Source of the DNA: Longitalea luteola
Lineage (GTDB): Bacteria > Bacteroidota > Bacteroidia > Chitinophagales > Chitinophagaceae
Length of the DNA: 64,000 nucleotides
Assembly (NCBI RefSeq): GCF_017356035.1
Contig: NZ_JAFIQX010000004.1
Location: 310,001 to 374,000 of the forward strand
Direction of reading: 5' to 3'
Made by a program: the position numbers and the translations under genes. Below are positions 44,284 to 54,144 of this stretch, in pieces. Position 1 is the first letter of the stretch, and every line of letters starts with the position of its first letter. The notes beneath the pieces were generated by a model. The model was not told where the DNA came from, searched no databases, and saw only the letters and a list, made by a program, of their open reading frames with translations.

Positions 44284-46707
44284 TTATACCATTTGAATGC
44301 CTTCCGCCTTTAATTTTTGGAATAACAACAATAAAATGGCGCTTTTGGCCGAATCGGACTTATTCACATCGCTGCACCAGAAATAGGCTTTCAGCTCGAA
44401 GCCGTCGTCGTTCACCTTGGTGAACAAAATGGAAGGTTCACGGCCTTCATAAACATAACCCGAAGAAAGAATAGCATTTTTAACAAGCGTTGATACCACT
44501 TCCATATCATTATTCCCGGTAACGGCCAGGTCTAACTGCACCCGCTGCTGGTTATTGCTCAGGGTCCAGTTAACGATCTGCTGCGACAGCACATCGCCGT
44601 TGGGTATGATCACTTCGGCCCCATCGCCGGTGAGCAGGGTGCTCGAACGCAGTCCTATCTCCCGCACTTTGCCACTTTTATCGCCAATTTCCACCAAATC
44701 TCCTATTTGCAGCGGCCGGTCGAAGATAAGGATGATACCCGATACAAAATTATTGACAATATTCTGCAAGCCTAAACCGATACCAACACCAAGAGCGCCC
44801 AGCACAATGGTAATTTTATCAACCGGAACACCGGAAGCGGCAACGGCCAGCAGGTAGCCAACGCACAAAAGAATAAGCCGCGCGATCAGCAAACGCGAGC
44901 GCTGTCCCTTGTTATGTATTTCATCGTCTTCTGTACTACCCGTATCGCCAAAAAAGTAGCCCACATATTTCTGCAGCAGGTGAGCGATCCAGATAATAAA
45001 GAAAAACAACAGCACACCGCCGAGCGTAAAACTGGCATTACCAATATTACGCGGGTGAGTAAGGAATTCGCCCAAAAAGGTCAAGGCTGAAGTATAGATA
45101 TTCAGGTTTGTCGCAAATACGATCAGCCACAGAATGACTACCAGGAAAAGGATCGGCCGGCGGAAACCTGCCAGTACCGGTTGGTAATTCAACCGGCCCT
45201 GTACATTGCGATGCAGGCGGCTGGCAACGATCTGCAGCAAAATGGCTTCCATGCATATTTTGCTGAACACGGCCAGGCCAATGGCCTGGGTAAACGCAAA
45301 GATGGCCGAGCTGCCCAGAATCTGGGCCAAAGAAACGCGGCCGAAGATATTGCACAACACACTCACCACATTCATAACATTATGCAGGATGATCACAAAA
45401 CGAAGGAACCGGCGCACAGGCAGGTTGTGTTGCATTTGAGAAAGGAACAGCATGCCAAAAACCACCGACAGTATATTCAGTAAGATCAGGCCGTTGCGCT
45501 GCCAGAAACCGGGATCGGCCATATGATGCGTAAAAGAAAAGCAAATATATAAGATGACCATCGCTATCCAGTATACGAACAGCCGGCGCGGCCACTTCTT
45601 CCAGCAGATGATAGTGAGAATAACAAGCATCAGGAACTGCATGGACTCAATATAGGCAGAAGGCGCATGCAGATCGAATAAGGGCGCTACCGCAAACATC
45701 ATAATGAAAGCAGCAACGATATAGTTTTGCGGCAGGTAGTCAAACTCAAGGTTGTTGATGCGTTCCAGCGCGTTCAACCGCTTCAGGGTTTTGATATTGC
45801 GAAAGATCCAGGTGAAGAACAACACACCGATGAGCAGCAGGAACAACCGTTTGTAGCCACTGTCCTTGAAATAATAATGCAGCGCCTTTTTTTCACCATC
45901 ATACGCTTTCCCGAGCGATTGGCGGGCGCTGGCCGACAAACTGGTGGTATCTTTTTCCCACAGGTAATTAGATTCCTTGCCGAATATGCGGCTGGCAGAG
46001 GTCGTTAGCAGGCCCCTTACTTTATCCAGCAATTGAGTAGCTGTTACCGCATTGGAAGATACCTGCGTTTGTAAGTGGTTCACTTTAGCCAGGCTTTCCC
46101 GCAATTTGGAGGTAGAGCCGCTAAACAGATCGCGCATTCCTTTTAACTGGGGCGAGAACTGTTTGCGTAATACCGAATCGCGCCAGATCTGCCGCATCAG
46201 CGTATCCCCTACCAGGGTTTTCATACTGTTGCGAAGAGCAACCAATTTATTTTCGGTACTATCCAGCACTTTGCGGTCTTCCCGGCAGGCTGCCTGAATA
46301 TTCTGCAAAAGGGTTTCAAAAACCTGCAAATTGCGCAGGTTAAGCGCCGCGCTGTTGTTAAGCACGTTGTCTTTCAGCACAGCCAGCAGCGAGTCGGTGT
46401 GCTCCAGGTTTTCTCTTATTAGTTTTACCGGCAATCCCAGTTCGCTCTTATTTCCTACATTATTCAAAATGAGGTAGGTCTTTTCTATCTGCAGCTGGTA
46501 ATCGCTGGTCGTTAATTTGGCGGAATCGGAAAATAACGAGGACAGCTGGTTGCTTCTTCTCCATCGGGCAGTATCACGTTGCTTACGCGTTGAGTCTGTA
46601 TTATGCTGCGATTGATGTTGTTTGCGGGTAGCATCCTGCGCCCATGTCGGGAATGCAAATGCTACACTTATTGTGAGGACGATCAGGAGGCCTTTGAGGT
46701 ACTTCAT
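44284..46707 (-). CDS. Mechanosensitive ion channel, MscS family (large, MscK/MscM-like)
   Basis: The 807-aa protein has a signal peptide (KYLKGLLIVLTISVAFAF) and a periplasmic coiled-coil-rich region of about 260 aa. Several membrane helices follow (from LFLLLIGVLFFTWIF). The C-terminal MscS domain has its pore helix at about residues 625-660 (ITIVLGALGVGIGLGLQNIV) and the cytoplasmic vestibule (FDRPLQIGDLVEIGDKSGKV, VIIPNGDVLSQQIVNW). The gate glycines and alanines of the GALGVGIGLG segment match MscS. It would open under osmotic downshock. The length is typical of MscK-like channels. Confidence 0.92.
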   Translation of the reverse strand: MKYLKGLLIVLTISVAFAFPTWAQDATRKQHQSQHNTDSTRKQRDTARWRRSNQLSSLFSDSAKLTTSDYQLQIEKTYLILNNVGNKSELGLPVKLIRENLEHTDSLLAVLKDNVLNNSAALNLRNLQVFETLLQNIQAACREDRKVLDSTENKLVALRNSMKTLVGDTLMRQIWRDSVLRKQFSPQLKGMRDLFSGSTSKLRESLAKVNHLQTQVSSNAVTATQLLDKVRGLLTTSASRIFGKESNYLWEKDTTSLSASARQSLGKAYDGEKKALHYYFKDSGYKRLFLLLIGVLFFTWIFRNIKTLKRLNALERINNLEFDYLPQNYIVAAFIMMFAVAPLFDLHAPSAYIESMQFLMLVILTIICWKKWPRRLFVYWIAMVILYICFSFTHHMADPGFWQRNGLILLNILSVVFGMLFLSQMQHNLPVRRFLRFVIILHNVMNVVSVLCNIFGRVSLAQILGSSAIFAFTQAIGLAVFSKICMEAILLQIVASRLHRNVQGRLNYQPVLAGFRRPILFLVVILWLIVFATNLNIYTSALTFLGEFLTHPRNIGNASFTLGGVLLFFFIIWIAHLLQKYVGYFFGDTGSTEDDEIHNKGQRSRLLIARLILLCVGYLLAVAASGVPVDKITIVLGALGVGIGLGLQNIVNNFVSGIILIFDRPLQIGDLVEIGDKSGKVREIGLRSSTLLTGDGAEVIIPNGDVLSQQIVNWTLSNNQQRVQLDLAVTGNNDMEVVSTLVKNAILSSGYVYEGREPSILFTKVNDDGFELKAYFWCSDVNKSDSAKSAILLLLFQKLKAEGIQMV

Positions 46708-46861
46708 GAATACTGGTATTTGGGGCGCTAAGCTATAAAAACTAATTCAATTCTAATATGAGCTTAATTTGTCGCAAATGACCTTAAAAATGTCGCATTT
46801 ACCGCCTTGATAATTAAGCATATCGCCTTAAGTTTACCGCCGAAAAATCAATACGATATTT

Positions 46862-48142
46862 ATGCAGAAACCGATGAAGTCAGCAATGGGTTTTATTTTT
46901 ATCACATTACTGATAGATGTAATGGGATGGGGATTGATCATTCCTGTAATGGCCGATCTGATTGCGCAGCTAAAAGGAATACCGGTAAATGAGGCCAGCA
47001 CTTATGGCGCTTTTTTATTATCTGTTTTTGCTGTTGCACAATTTTTATTTGCACCGGTTGTCGGAAACCTGAGTGACCGGTACGGCCGCCGGCCCGTGTT
47101 ATTGTTTTCCCTGTTGGGTTTCGGCATCGATTACATTATCCTGGCATTGGCACCTACCTATGGCTGGTTGTTCTTAGGCCGTGTAATAGCCGGTATTACA
47201 GGCGCCAGCTTTACAACAGCCACCGCCTATATTGCAGATATAAGTCCCGATGAAACGACCAGGGCTAAAAACTTTGGACTGATCGGTGCTGCGTTCGGGT
47301 TAGGTTTTGTGCTGGGTCCGGCCCTCGGCGCCCTGCTGGCTACCTGGGGCATACGAGCGCCTTTTTATGCAGCCGCTGCCCTGTGCCTGCTCAACTGTTT
47401 GTACGGACTATTCCTTTTGCCCGAATCATTAAGCAAAGAGAACCGCCGGCCTTTTGAATGGAAACGCGCCAACCCATTTGGTTCCTTAAAATTTCTAACT
47501 GCACACAAAGAGATCGGTGGACTGGCCATCAGCTTTTTCCTCATCTATCTCGGCGCGCAGGCAGTGCAGGGCAATTGGAACTTCTTCACTATATACCAGT
47601 TTCACTGGAGTGAAAAAATGGTGGGTATATCCCTGGCCGTTGTAGGCGTACTGGTAGGTGCCGTACAGGGTGGATTGACCAGAGTGGTGGTGCCTAAGCT
47701 GGGTAATGAAAAAAGTATCTACATAGGCCTGGGATTGTATACCCTCGGACTGGTGTTGTTTGCCTTTGCTACTGAGGGATGGATGATGTTTGCTTTCCTG
47801 GTTCCTTATTGTTTGGGTGGCATTTGCGGACCTTCATTACAGTCAGTGATCTCCGTGCATGTAGCGCCCAACCAGCAGGGTGAGTTGCAGGGCGCGCTCA
47901 CCAGCCTGATGAGCCTGACGACCATTTTCGGTCCATTGATCATGAATAATACGTTTGCTTATTTCACGTCAGACAAAGCACCATTTCATTTCCCCGGGAT
48001 ACACTTCCTGATCGGGGCGGTGTGTATGTTGCTCAGCATAATCATTATCTGGAAATTATTGAGCCGTGAAAAGAAAGAGCAACCGGAACTTTCAAAAGCA
48101 ATCGCGGGCGCAGGAACCATGAGCGAGACCCCGATGCATTAA
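46862..48142 (+). CDS. MFS transporter, TCR/Tet efflux family
   Basis: This 426-aa protein has twelve predicted helices and MFS motif A in GNLSDRYGRRPVLLFSLLGF. ALGVGFVLGP-like motif C appears as GLGFVLGPALGALLA. The sequence resembles the TetA/TCR drug:H+ antiporter branch and its Bacteroidetes homologues. The substrate cannot be told, and no TetR-type regulator is adjacent, so antibiotic resistance should not be assumed. It is transcribed alone and ends in a terminator. Confidence 0.9.
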   Translation: MQKPMKSAMGFIFITLLIDVMGWGLIIPVMADLIAQLKGIPVNEASTYGAFLLSVFAVAQFLFAPVVGNLSDRYGRRPVLLFSLLGFGIDYIILALAPTYGWLFLGRVIAGITGASFTTATAYIADISPDETTRAKNFGLIGAAFGLGFVLGPALGALLATWGIRAPFYAAAALCLLNCLYGLFLLPESLSKENRRPFEWKRANPFGSLKFLTAHKEIGGLAISFFLIYLGAQAVQGNWNFFTIYQFHWSEKMVGISLAVVGVLVGAVQGGLTRVVVPKLGNEKSIYIGLGLYTLGLVLFAFATEGWMMFAFLVPYCLGGICGPSLQSVISVHVAPNQQGELQGALTSLMSLTTIFGPLIMNNTFAYFTSDKAPFHFPGIHFLIGAVCMLLSIIIIWKLLSREKKEQPELSKAIAGAGTMSETPMH

Positions 48143-48166
48143 AGAGATATGAATATTTGTATAATG

Positions 48167-48198
48167 GCGTCCTGGCAACCCGGGACGCTTGTTTTTTT
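48167..48198 (+). terminator. Rho-independent terminator of the MFS gene
   Basis: GCGTCCTGG pairs with CCCGGGACGC around a CAA loop, followed by TTG and seven T residues. It lies 25 bp past the MFS stop. Confidence 0.85.
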
Positions 48199-48242
48199 GT
48201 ATATTGCTGTTATCCTGTTCTAAAAGATATGAATTATCACAT

Positions 48243-48632
48243 TTATTTCAGTCTTTCCAACACACCTTTTCTTTTTACGATATTTTTATAATCCCATTGA
48301 ATGTCACGGGATTTCTTCAGCCAGCGTTTCAACTCGCTTTTTTTGACCTGGCTCACAGCAGTATAACGCGCTTCCGCAGCTTTGAAAGTACCCTCCTTTT
48401 GCAGACCCTCTTCATCAAACGACTGACCGCTCCAGAACAACAGGCGAATACAACCCTTTAATTTGCTATAGCCAGCGATAGGATTACCATCCAGGAACCA
48501 CACGGGATGTGCATGCCAGATCTTGCTTTCAGCATCCGGCAAAGCAGTATCTATTTCTTTTGCCAGCAACTCACAGATCGCTTTCTCTTCTGGCGCCTGC
48601 GCATTGTTGTATTTTTGAATATCCGGATGCAT
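48243..48632 (-). CDS. DUF1801 family protein
   Basis: The 129-aa protein fits the DUF1801 (YdhG-like) family, with IDTALPDAESKIWHAHPVWF, LDGNPIAGYSKLKGCIRLLF and a basic C-terminus. Members include frataxin-like iron-chaperone folds, but the role in Bacteroidetes is not established. It lies alone on the minus strand, converging with the MFS gene. Confidence 0.85.
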   Translation of the reverse strand: MHPDIQKYNNAQAPEEKAICELLAKEIDTALPDAESKIWHAHPVWFLDGNPIAGYSKLKGCIRLLFWSGQSFDEEGLQKEGTFKAAEARYTAVSQVKKSELKRWLKKSRDIQWDYKNIVKRKGVLERLK

Positions 48633-48703
48633 AACATTTTGTTTTTAGATGGAAACAAGTCAAATTTACTGAAGAAGATCATACCACACTATACCATAAT
48701 TCC

Positions 48704-48733
48704 AAACGGGCCCGGCAACAGCAGGGCCCGTTT
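48704..48733 (-). terminator. Hairpin downstream of the lipoprotein gene
   Basis: AAACGGGCCC (48704-48713) and GGGCCCGTTT (48724-48733) are perfect inverted repeats around a 10-nt loop. They lie 16 bp past the stop of the minus-strand lipoprotein gene. The T-run is only three bases long. Confidence 0.65.
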
Positions 48734-48749
48734 AATAAACGAAAAGGGG

Positions 48750-49463
48750 TTACAGCCTGCTGCGATAGCCGTTGTTATCAGGTTTACCATCGTTATTGGT
48801 GTCGATACCAGTTACTTTCACAATTATTTTCAGGTATCCGGTAGTGCCGCTGGTGCCCAGGTGATCAACAATTAAGATCAGCGCCTGCAGGGCGCGGTTA
48901 TCCATATTCAGTTTAACGGCAAACACCTGTCCTGTCAGCTTTACGCCGCCGGCGGATACATAGTTGCCGCTGAAATCATCGGCCCCCTGCACCGCAGCAC
49001 TCAACTGGCTGTTCGTTGAAACATTATAAAAATCCGTTGCAGTAAGATCAGTAGCAGCTATTTCACTCTCGTTTACGCCTGACCAGGATTTTACCGGATT
49101 CTCGGTACTGTTTGACCCCCACATAGCATTGGCTCCTGCCCCACTTCTCGAATAAGCAGGCGTCATCAGGTAATAAGCATTCTGGCCATCATTAGGCGCC
49201 AGGAAGATCAGATCGATGCTGTAGGGATGACGTTTGGCGCTATCAAGATTTCTGGCCCTGCCGCCGATGAGATCCAGGTAACATCCTTTTTGTACGTTAT
49301 ACTGGTTGCCTACTTCCACATAATTACTCCCGGGATTGGTATTAAAGGCTACAACAGGTTCAAAGACCTTTACATCGTTCTTTGGTTGATCATCCTTGTC
49401 TTTTTCACAGGAAGCAAAAGCTGTCACAACCAGCGCTGCTGCCAATAAGTTTCTTGTTTTCAT
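48750..49463 (-). CDS. Uncharacterised lipoprotein
   Basis: The 237-aa protein has a lipoprotein signal (KTRNLLAAALVVTAFASCEK, lipobox FASC). I do not recognise a family. The mature part is rich in beta-prone, small residues (DLIFLAPNDGQNAYYLMTPA, then YSRSGAGANAMWGSN). It ends in GIDTNNDGKPDNNGYRSRL, which has a DxNxDGxxD motif resembling a dockerin-like or thrombospondin-type-3 calcium loop. It is likely a surface or periplasmic protein. No operon partners. Confidence 0.7.
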   Translation of the reverse strand: MKTRNLLAAALVVTAFASCEKDKDDQPKNDVKVFEPVVAFNTNPGSNYVEVGNQYNVQKGCYLDLIGGRARNLDSAKRHPYSIDLIFLAPNDGQNAYYLMTPAYSRSGAGANAMWGSNSTENPVKSWSGVNESEIAATDLTATDFYNVSTNSQLSAAVQGADDFSGNYVSAGGVKLTGQVFAVKLNMDNRALQALILIVDHLGTSGTTGYLKIIVKVTGIDTNNDGKPDNNGYRSRL

Positions 49464-49594
49464 GATTCTTTTTTCGCAAACCTACGATCCCGCTATCCCG
49501 GGAAAAACGGCTAACCGACGAATGACATTTTAAATAGATGAATGAATGGTGTACAGGGCAGAATGCGAAAAAAGCGCTATGTTTGAAGTCCGAT

Positions 49595-50323
49595 ATGCCA
49601 TTCACGCCTCCCTATAAGTGCATTATAGTAGACGATGATGAAGTGGACAGACTCACCACCCTTTCGTTTGTCCGGAAATATCCTTTTTTAACAATTGCAG
49701 GAGTATATGCCTCGGCTGAGGAAGCGCTGGTGGGCATAAAAAATACGCCGGTTGACGTCTTATTCCTCGACATCGATATGCCTGGCCTCACTGGGCTCGA
49801 CCTGCGCAGACAGTTACTACAAACACCAGTCTGTATTTTCATAACAGCGTATCCCGATTATGCAGTAGAAAGCTTTGAACTGGCCGCCCTCGACTTCCTG
49901 GTAAAACCCTTGAAGACTGACCGGTTTTTGCACACCATGAACCGGCTACAGGATTATTTTGATATTAAACGTAAGGCCGCCCTGTTCGAATGCAGTGTGG
50001 GCGGCGATACTATTTTCATTAAAGAAGGACACGATCAGATTAAAATTAAATTACATGAAATAGTATACCTGGAAGCGTTGAAAGATTATACCCATGTGGT
50101 AACAACCACCAAAAAATACTGTGTGCTCTTTACGTTAGGCAACCTGTTAAAAGAGGCTGCATTCAAGACCTTCATCCGCATTCACCGGAGTTATGCGGTT
50201 CAGCAACATTTTATTGAAAAGATCGCGGTAAACCAGGTTACTTTGAATACGGCCATTACGCTGCCGGTAGGCAGAAGCTACAGGAACAGCCTGGAAGAAC
50301 TCAAAATGAACAAGGGATCATGA
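49595..50323 (+). CDS. LytTR family response regulator
   Basis: The ATG at 49595 gives 242 aa (an earlier in-frame ATG at 49538 adds a non-conserved 19 residues). The receiver domain has Asp59 in DVLFLDIDMPGLTGL, and the acidic pocket is IIVDDDE. A LytTR DNA-binding domain follows (about 140-238; YLEALKDYTHVVTTTKKYCV, then FIRIHRSYAVQQHFIEKI). It overlaps the downstream kinase gene by 4 bp (ATGA), so the two form a two-component pair. Confidence 0.94.
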   Translation: MPFTPPYKCIIVDDDEVDRLTTLSFVRKYPFLTIAGVYASAEEALVGIKNTPVDVLFLDIDMPGLTGLDLRRQLLQTPVCIFITAYPDYAVESFELAALDFLVKPLKTDRFLHTMNRLQDYFDIKRKAALFECSVGGDTIFIKEGHDQIKIKLHEIVYLEALKDYTHVVTTTKKYCVLFTLGNLLKEAAFKTFIRIHRSYAVQQHFIEKIAVNQVTLNTAITLPVGRSYRNSLEELKMNKGS

Positions 50324-52326
50324 AAAAGCTTGCCATAATATTTTCTATTCTCACCGGGTTTGCTGCACACGCCCAGCAGCAGGCATTCATCGACAGCCTG
50401 CTGTTACAATTGGGCCAGGCAAAGGAAGACACTTTCAAAACGAAACTGCTTTATAAAATCAGTGAAAGCTATACACCTGTTAATACACAGGAGGGTATGC
50501 GGTATGCAGAGATGGGAATGGAACATGCCCGGAAAATGAAATGGAAAAAAGGTATTGCCGCTTTTCATATATCGCTGGGCAATTTATTAAGCAACACCGG
50601 CAGTTATCGACCGGCCATTGAACATTACCAACAGGCGCTGGCTGTTAATAAGGAGATCAATAATAAAAAAGGAATGGTATCGGCGCTGCTTAATATCGGC
50701 GGCGCTTACTTTGATCTAAGGGATTACACCAAAGCTACGGATCTTTATTTTCAATCTTTACAACTGGCAGAAGCCATTCATGACAGTTCGCTGATTGCAT
50801 TGAACTATGTAAATATTGCCAAAATATTTTTTGGGCAAAGCCATTTTGCCAAAGCCCTCGATTATGGCCATAAAAGCCTTCAACTATACGAAGCCCTGCA
50901 GGATGAACTGGGCATTGCAACAGCGTTGGAAGTTATAGGCAATATTTATAATCAGCAGAAAGAATACGCAAAAGCTGAAGCGTTTTATTTAAAAGCCCTG
51001 AAAATATATGAGGACGCAGGCAACTTATTGAACATCGCTACTATATACTCGCAGCTGGGTGTAGCCAGTGCAACAGACTACCGGAAAGCCATAAGCTATG
51101 AACTTAAAGCGCATGCTATCTGGGACACGCTTAGCCCCGCCTATCCTATCGCCATTACAAATATTGGAAATCTCGGGACAGCTTATTTAGATATTGCCCG
51201 GTATGACACCTTACATATCGTTCAACGGGATGCCCTCATCCCCGACAGTAAACAGGCTTTATTGCAAAAAGCGGAAGTTTATCTTCGCAGATCGATCGCA
51301 TTGGGCGAACAAACAGGCGACGTGGAAAACCGGGCGTATTTTACCGGCGTATTGGCAGAAACTCAATTTGAACAGGGCAGGTATAAAGAAGCTTACGCCA
51401 ATTTCAGGACCTATCACGACCTGTACGATTCTATTTACTCGCAGGAAAACAAAAACAATATCGCCGCCATTGAAGGCCAACGCGAGTTGGCCATAAAGGA
51501 CAAACAGATCGCCATTAACCAGCTGGCGCTTGATAATCAGAAAAAGCAAGGTTGGTTCCTGATAACCGGCCTTTGCTTATTGCTCATTATCGGAGCATTG
51601 CTGTATGTACAGAGCCGTACCCGGAAGAAGACAAATACTACGTTATTACTGCTCAATAATCAGCTGGATGAAGCCAATAAAATAAAGACGAAATTCTTCA
51701 GCATATTAAGCCATGACCTGCGCAGTCCTGTTTCTAACCTCATCAACTTCTTACACCTGCAACGGGAAGCACCTGACCTCATGGATAAACAAACAGCAGC
51801 GTCATATACACAAAAGATCACAGCTTCCGCAGAAAACCTGCTGGAAACCATGGAAGGCTTGCTGTTGTGGTGTAAAGGCCAGATGGAGAACTTCAAACCA
51901 CAAATAAGGAATGTGCCAGTGAGCGAATTGTTTGCCGACATTGAAAAGCATTTTGCCGATGGAAATAGTGTGCGCATTACTTTCGATCAATCACCGGATA
52001 TGTATATCAGCACCGATGAACATTACCTGAAGACCATCATGCGCAATTTAACAGGCAATGCCATTAAAGCCGTGGCCAATACGACAAATGCGACCGTAGA
52101 ATGGAAAGCCTGGGAACAAAACGGCAATAAATATCTCTCCATAACAGACAACGGCGGAGGCGCAACAGACCAACAACTGGAAGCTCTTTTCAACGACGCT
52201 TCACCCGTTGGTATAAAAAGCGGGTTGGGACTTCATTTAGTGAGAGACCTGGCCAAAACCATCGCCTGCAGCATTTCAGTACACACGGCACCGGGCAAGG
52301 GCACGGCTTTTCAGTTGTCCATGTAA
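50320..52326 (+). CDS. Tetratricopeptide-repeat sensor histidine kinase
   Basis: This 668-aa membrane kinase has a signal peptide (KKLAIIFSILTGFAAHAQ). A periplasmic TPR region of about 370 aa follows (YRPAIEHYQQALAVNKEINN, AKAEAFYLKALKIYEDAGN). One membrane helix lies at about 410-430 (LITGLCLLLIIGALLYVQ). The HisKA domain has His465 in FFSILSHDLRSPVSNLI, and the HATPase_c domain includes LTGNAIKAVANT and DNGGGATD. Its partner is the LytTR regulator just upstream. The TPRs probably sense a protein or peptide. LytTR regulators more often pair with LytS-type kinases. Confidence 0.92.
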   Translation: MKKLAIIFSILTGFAAHAQQQAFIDSLLLQLGQAKEDTFKTKLLYKISESYTPVNTQEGMRYAEMGMEHARKMKWKKGIAAFHISLGNLLSNTGSYRPAIEHYQQALAVNKEINNKKGMVSALLNIGGAYFDLRDYTKATDLYFQSLQLAEAIHDSSLIALNYVNIAKIFFGQSHFAKALDYGHKSLQLYEALQDELGIATALEVIGNIYNQQKEYAKAEAFYLKALKIYEDAGNLLNIATIYSQLGVASATDYRKAISYELKAHAIWDTLSPAYPIAITNIGNLGTAYLDIARYDTLHIVQRDALIPDSKQALLQKAEVYLRRSIALGEQTGDVENRAYFTGVLAETQFEQGRYKEAYANFRTYHDLYDSIYSQENKNNIAAIEGQRELAIKDKQIAINQLALDNQKKQGWFLITGLCLLLIIGALLYVQSRTRKKTNTTLLLLNNQLDEANKIKTKFFSILSHDLRSPVSNLINFLHLQREAPDLMDKQTAASYTQKITASAENLLETMEGLLLWCKGQMENFKPQIRNVPVSELFADIEKHFADGNSVRITFDQSPDMYISTDEHYLKTIMRNLTGNAIKAVANTTNATVEWKAWEQNGNKYLSITDNGGGATDQQLEALFNDASPVGIKSGLGLHLVRDLAKTIACSISVHTAPGKGTAFQLSM

Positions 52327-52416
52327 TAGAATTGCTATAAGCTTATATTTTTTTTCGCTGTCAGTATAAATGGCTACCAAATATATCATTATATTCGGTG
52401 TACATGCAAGAATACA

Positions 52417-53193
52417 ATGAAAATCGCTACTTACAATGTGAATGGCATCAATGGCCGGTTGCCTGTGTTACTTCGCTGGTTAAATGAAAGCGCACCAGAC
52501 GTCGTTTGTTTGCAGGAACTGAAAGCACCGCAGGAGAAATTTCCTGAACAAGCCATAAAGGACGCTGGTTATCACGCCATCTGGCATGGACAAAAAAGCT
52601 GGAATGGCGTAGCTATATTATCAAGGTCAGGACAACCGGTTGAAACCCAGCGTGGCCTCCCCGGCGATCCCGAAGACGTACATAGCCGTTATATAGAAGC
52701 TACTGTAAATGATATAACCATCGGTTGCCTGTATTTACCGAATGGAAACCCTGCCCCAGGACCCAAGTTCGATTACAAACTGGCGTGGTTCGAACGGTTA
52801 ACCCTGCATGCCGCGGGATTATTAACATTGAAAAGACCTGTAATCTTAACCGGCGATTACAATGTGATGCCTACCGAAAAAGATGTGTATAAACCCGAGG
52901 GTTGGGTGAACGATGCCCTTTTTCGTCCGGAAACCCGTGCGGCATTTAAGAAGCTGGTCGACCAGGGCTGGACGGACGCGATAAGAAAACTTTATCCCAA
53001 CGATACCATCTACACGTTCTGGGATTATTTCCGCAACGCCTATGAACGCAATGCAGGACTTCGCATAGATCATTTTTTATTAAATGCGGAAACAGACCGC
53101 CGATTGCTGGCAGCAGGTGTTGACCATCATGTTCGGGGCTGGGAAAAAACCAGCGATCATGCGCCGGTATGGATCGAGATAAAAGCAGCCTAA
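52417..53193 (+). CDS. xth: Exodeoxyribonuclease III
   Basis: This 258-aa Mg-dependent AP endonuclease/3'-5' exonuclease is used in base-excision repair. The catalytic glutamate is in VVCLQELKAPQEKFP. The GDYNVMPTEKDVYKP block, LRIDHFLLNAETDRRLLA and the terminal catalytic SDHAPVWIEI are all visible. The start and length match bacterial Xth/ExoIII of the Neisseria/Bacteroidetes type. It is transcribed alone downstream of the kinase gene, 90 bp away. Confidence 0.95.
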   Translation: MKIATYNVNGINGRLPVLLRWLNESAPDVVCLQELKAPQEKFPEQAIKDAGYHAIWHGQKSWNGVAILSRSGQPVETQRGLPGDPEDVHSRYIEATVNDITIGCLYLPNGNPAPGPKFDYKLAWFERLTLHAAGLLTLKRPVILTGDYNVMPTEKDVYKPEGWVNDALFRPETRAAFKKLVDQGWTDAIRKLYPNDTIYTFWDYFRNAYERNAGLRIDHFLLNAETDRRLLAAGVDHHVRGWEKTSDHAPVWIEIKAA

Positions 53194-53251
53194 AGAGGCA
53201 TAAAACAAACACTGACCTGCGCACTGGCAGGTATCGCTATGTAAAAAGAAA

Positions 53252-53292
53252 GACACCTTTTGAATAAGCGCTATCACTTATCAAAAGGTGTC
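53252..53292 (-). terminator. Terminator between xth and the DUF6438 gene
   Basis: GACACCTTTTG pairs with CAAAAGGTGTC, extended by ATAAG/CTTAT with one bulge. On the minus strand it runs into TTTCTTTTT, so it fits the DUF6438 gene best. Confidence 0.75.
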
Positions 53293-53324
53293 CTGACTGC
53301 GCGTTATCCCAGTAGAGAACCCGC

Positions 53325-53834
53325 TTAGTTCTCCAACTCCTTCACTTCAGTTGTTCTTTCCAAAGATCTATCGTTGCCGACAGACTTTATAAAATTGATC
53401 AGCTCTTCTGCAGCAGGAGCAGGACGGGCGGAATGCAGGTATTTCCTTTTACCATTATAATAAACAATAAGAGTGGTTTCTGATACATCCGTTATACCCA
53501 CGGGAGTAAATTCGAGGCTGTCGAGTTTGCTCTTTTTTAGTACTTCTATCAGCTTATTATACTGACCCTGGCTCAATGTGCCTTTGAAACGGCCGCTATT
53601 GACTGAGTCTATCGTACTTTTTGTTCTATAGAACTCCCGGTTAACATACACATTTTTATTATTATCGATCTGCAGGTCCATACTGGGACAGGTTCCATTA
53701 CACTTGCTCAAATGGTAAATAAGCTTTGAGAATGTAAGATCATCCGCAGGGTTTGCGCTGCCGGCAGATGGTGATTTGCAGGAACAAAGTAGTACCAGCA
53801 CAACGGACAAAGCGGAAAACGTAAGTTTTTTCAT
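53325..53834 (-). CDS. DUF6438 lipoprotein
   Basis: The ATG at 53834 gives 169 aa with lipoprotein signal KKLTFSALSVVLVLLCSCKS. The DUF6438 signature is KLIYHLSKCNGTCPSMDLQI, including a CxGxCP pair of cysteines. The remainder is a small alpha/beta domain ending in a charged tail. Function unknown. It is flanked by a terminator and converges with xth. Confidence 0.82.
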   Translation of the reverse strand: MKKLTFSALSVVLVLLCSCKSPSAGSANPADDLTFSKLIYHLSKCNGTCPSMDLQIDNNKNVYVNREFYRTKSTIDSVNSGRFKGTLSQGQYNKLIEVLKKSKLDSLEFTPVGITDVSETTLIVYYNGKRKYLHSARPAPAAEELINFIKSVGNDRSLERTTEVKELEN

Positions 53835-54144
53835 TGTAGTTTTTTGTGTTTCAGCAGTAATATTCAAATAAAAAATTCCTCGATTATACGGCATTTTTTA
53901 ATAACCAGCAATTAGGATCATTAAATCATTATTACCGTTGCATTGCGGTATCTTTTTTCAAAGAATAGTCCGTGGCAAAAACGAAAAATTGGTTCGCTTC
54001 CGGCTAAATTGCAACTATGTGGATATATAATCTACAACGATGCGCTGCAAACCGATTGCGACACTGCGGAGACCGGAAGCTTTTAAAAGTAATAGATAGA
54101 TGTTATTTTTAGCCTCTGATACTCAGGTTAAACAAATACACACC

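Noticed and set aside
46862-48142. Tetracycline resistance gene
   Set aside because: The protein is a TCR/Tet-family MFS exporter by sequence pattern, but nothing shows tetracycline specificity and there is no linked regulator.
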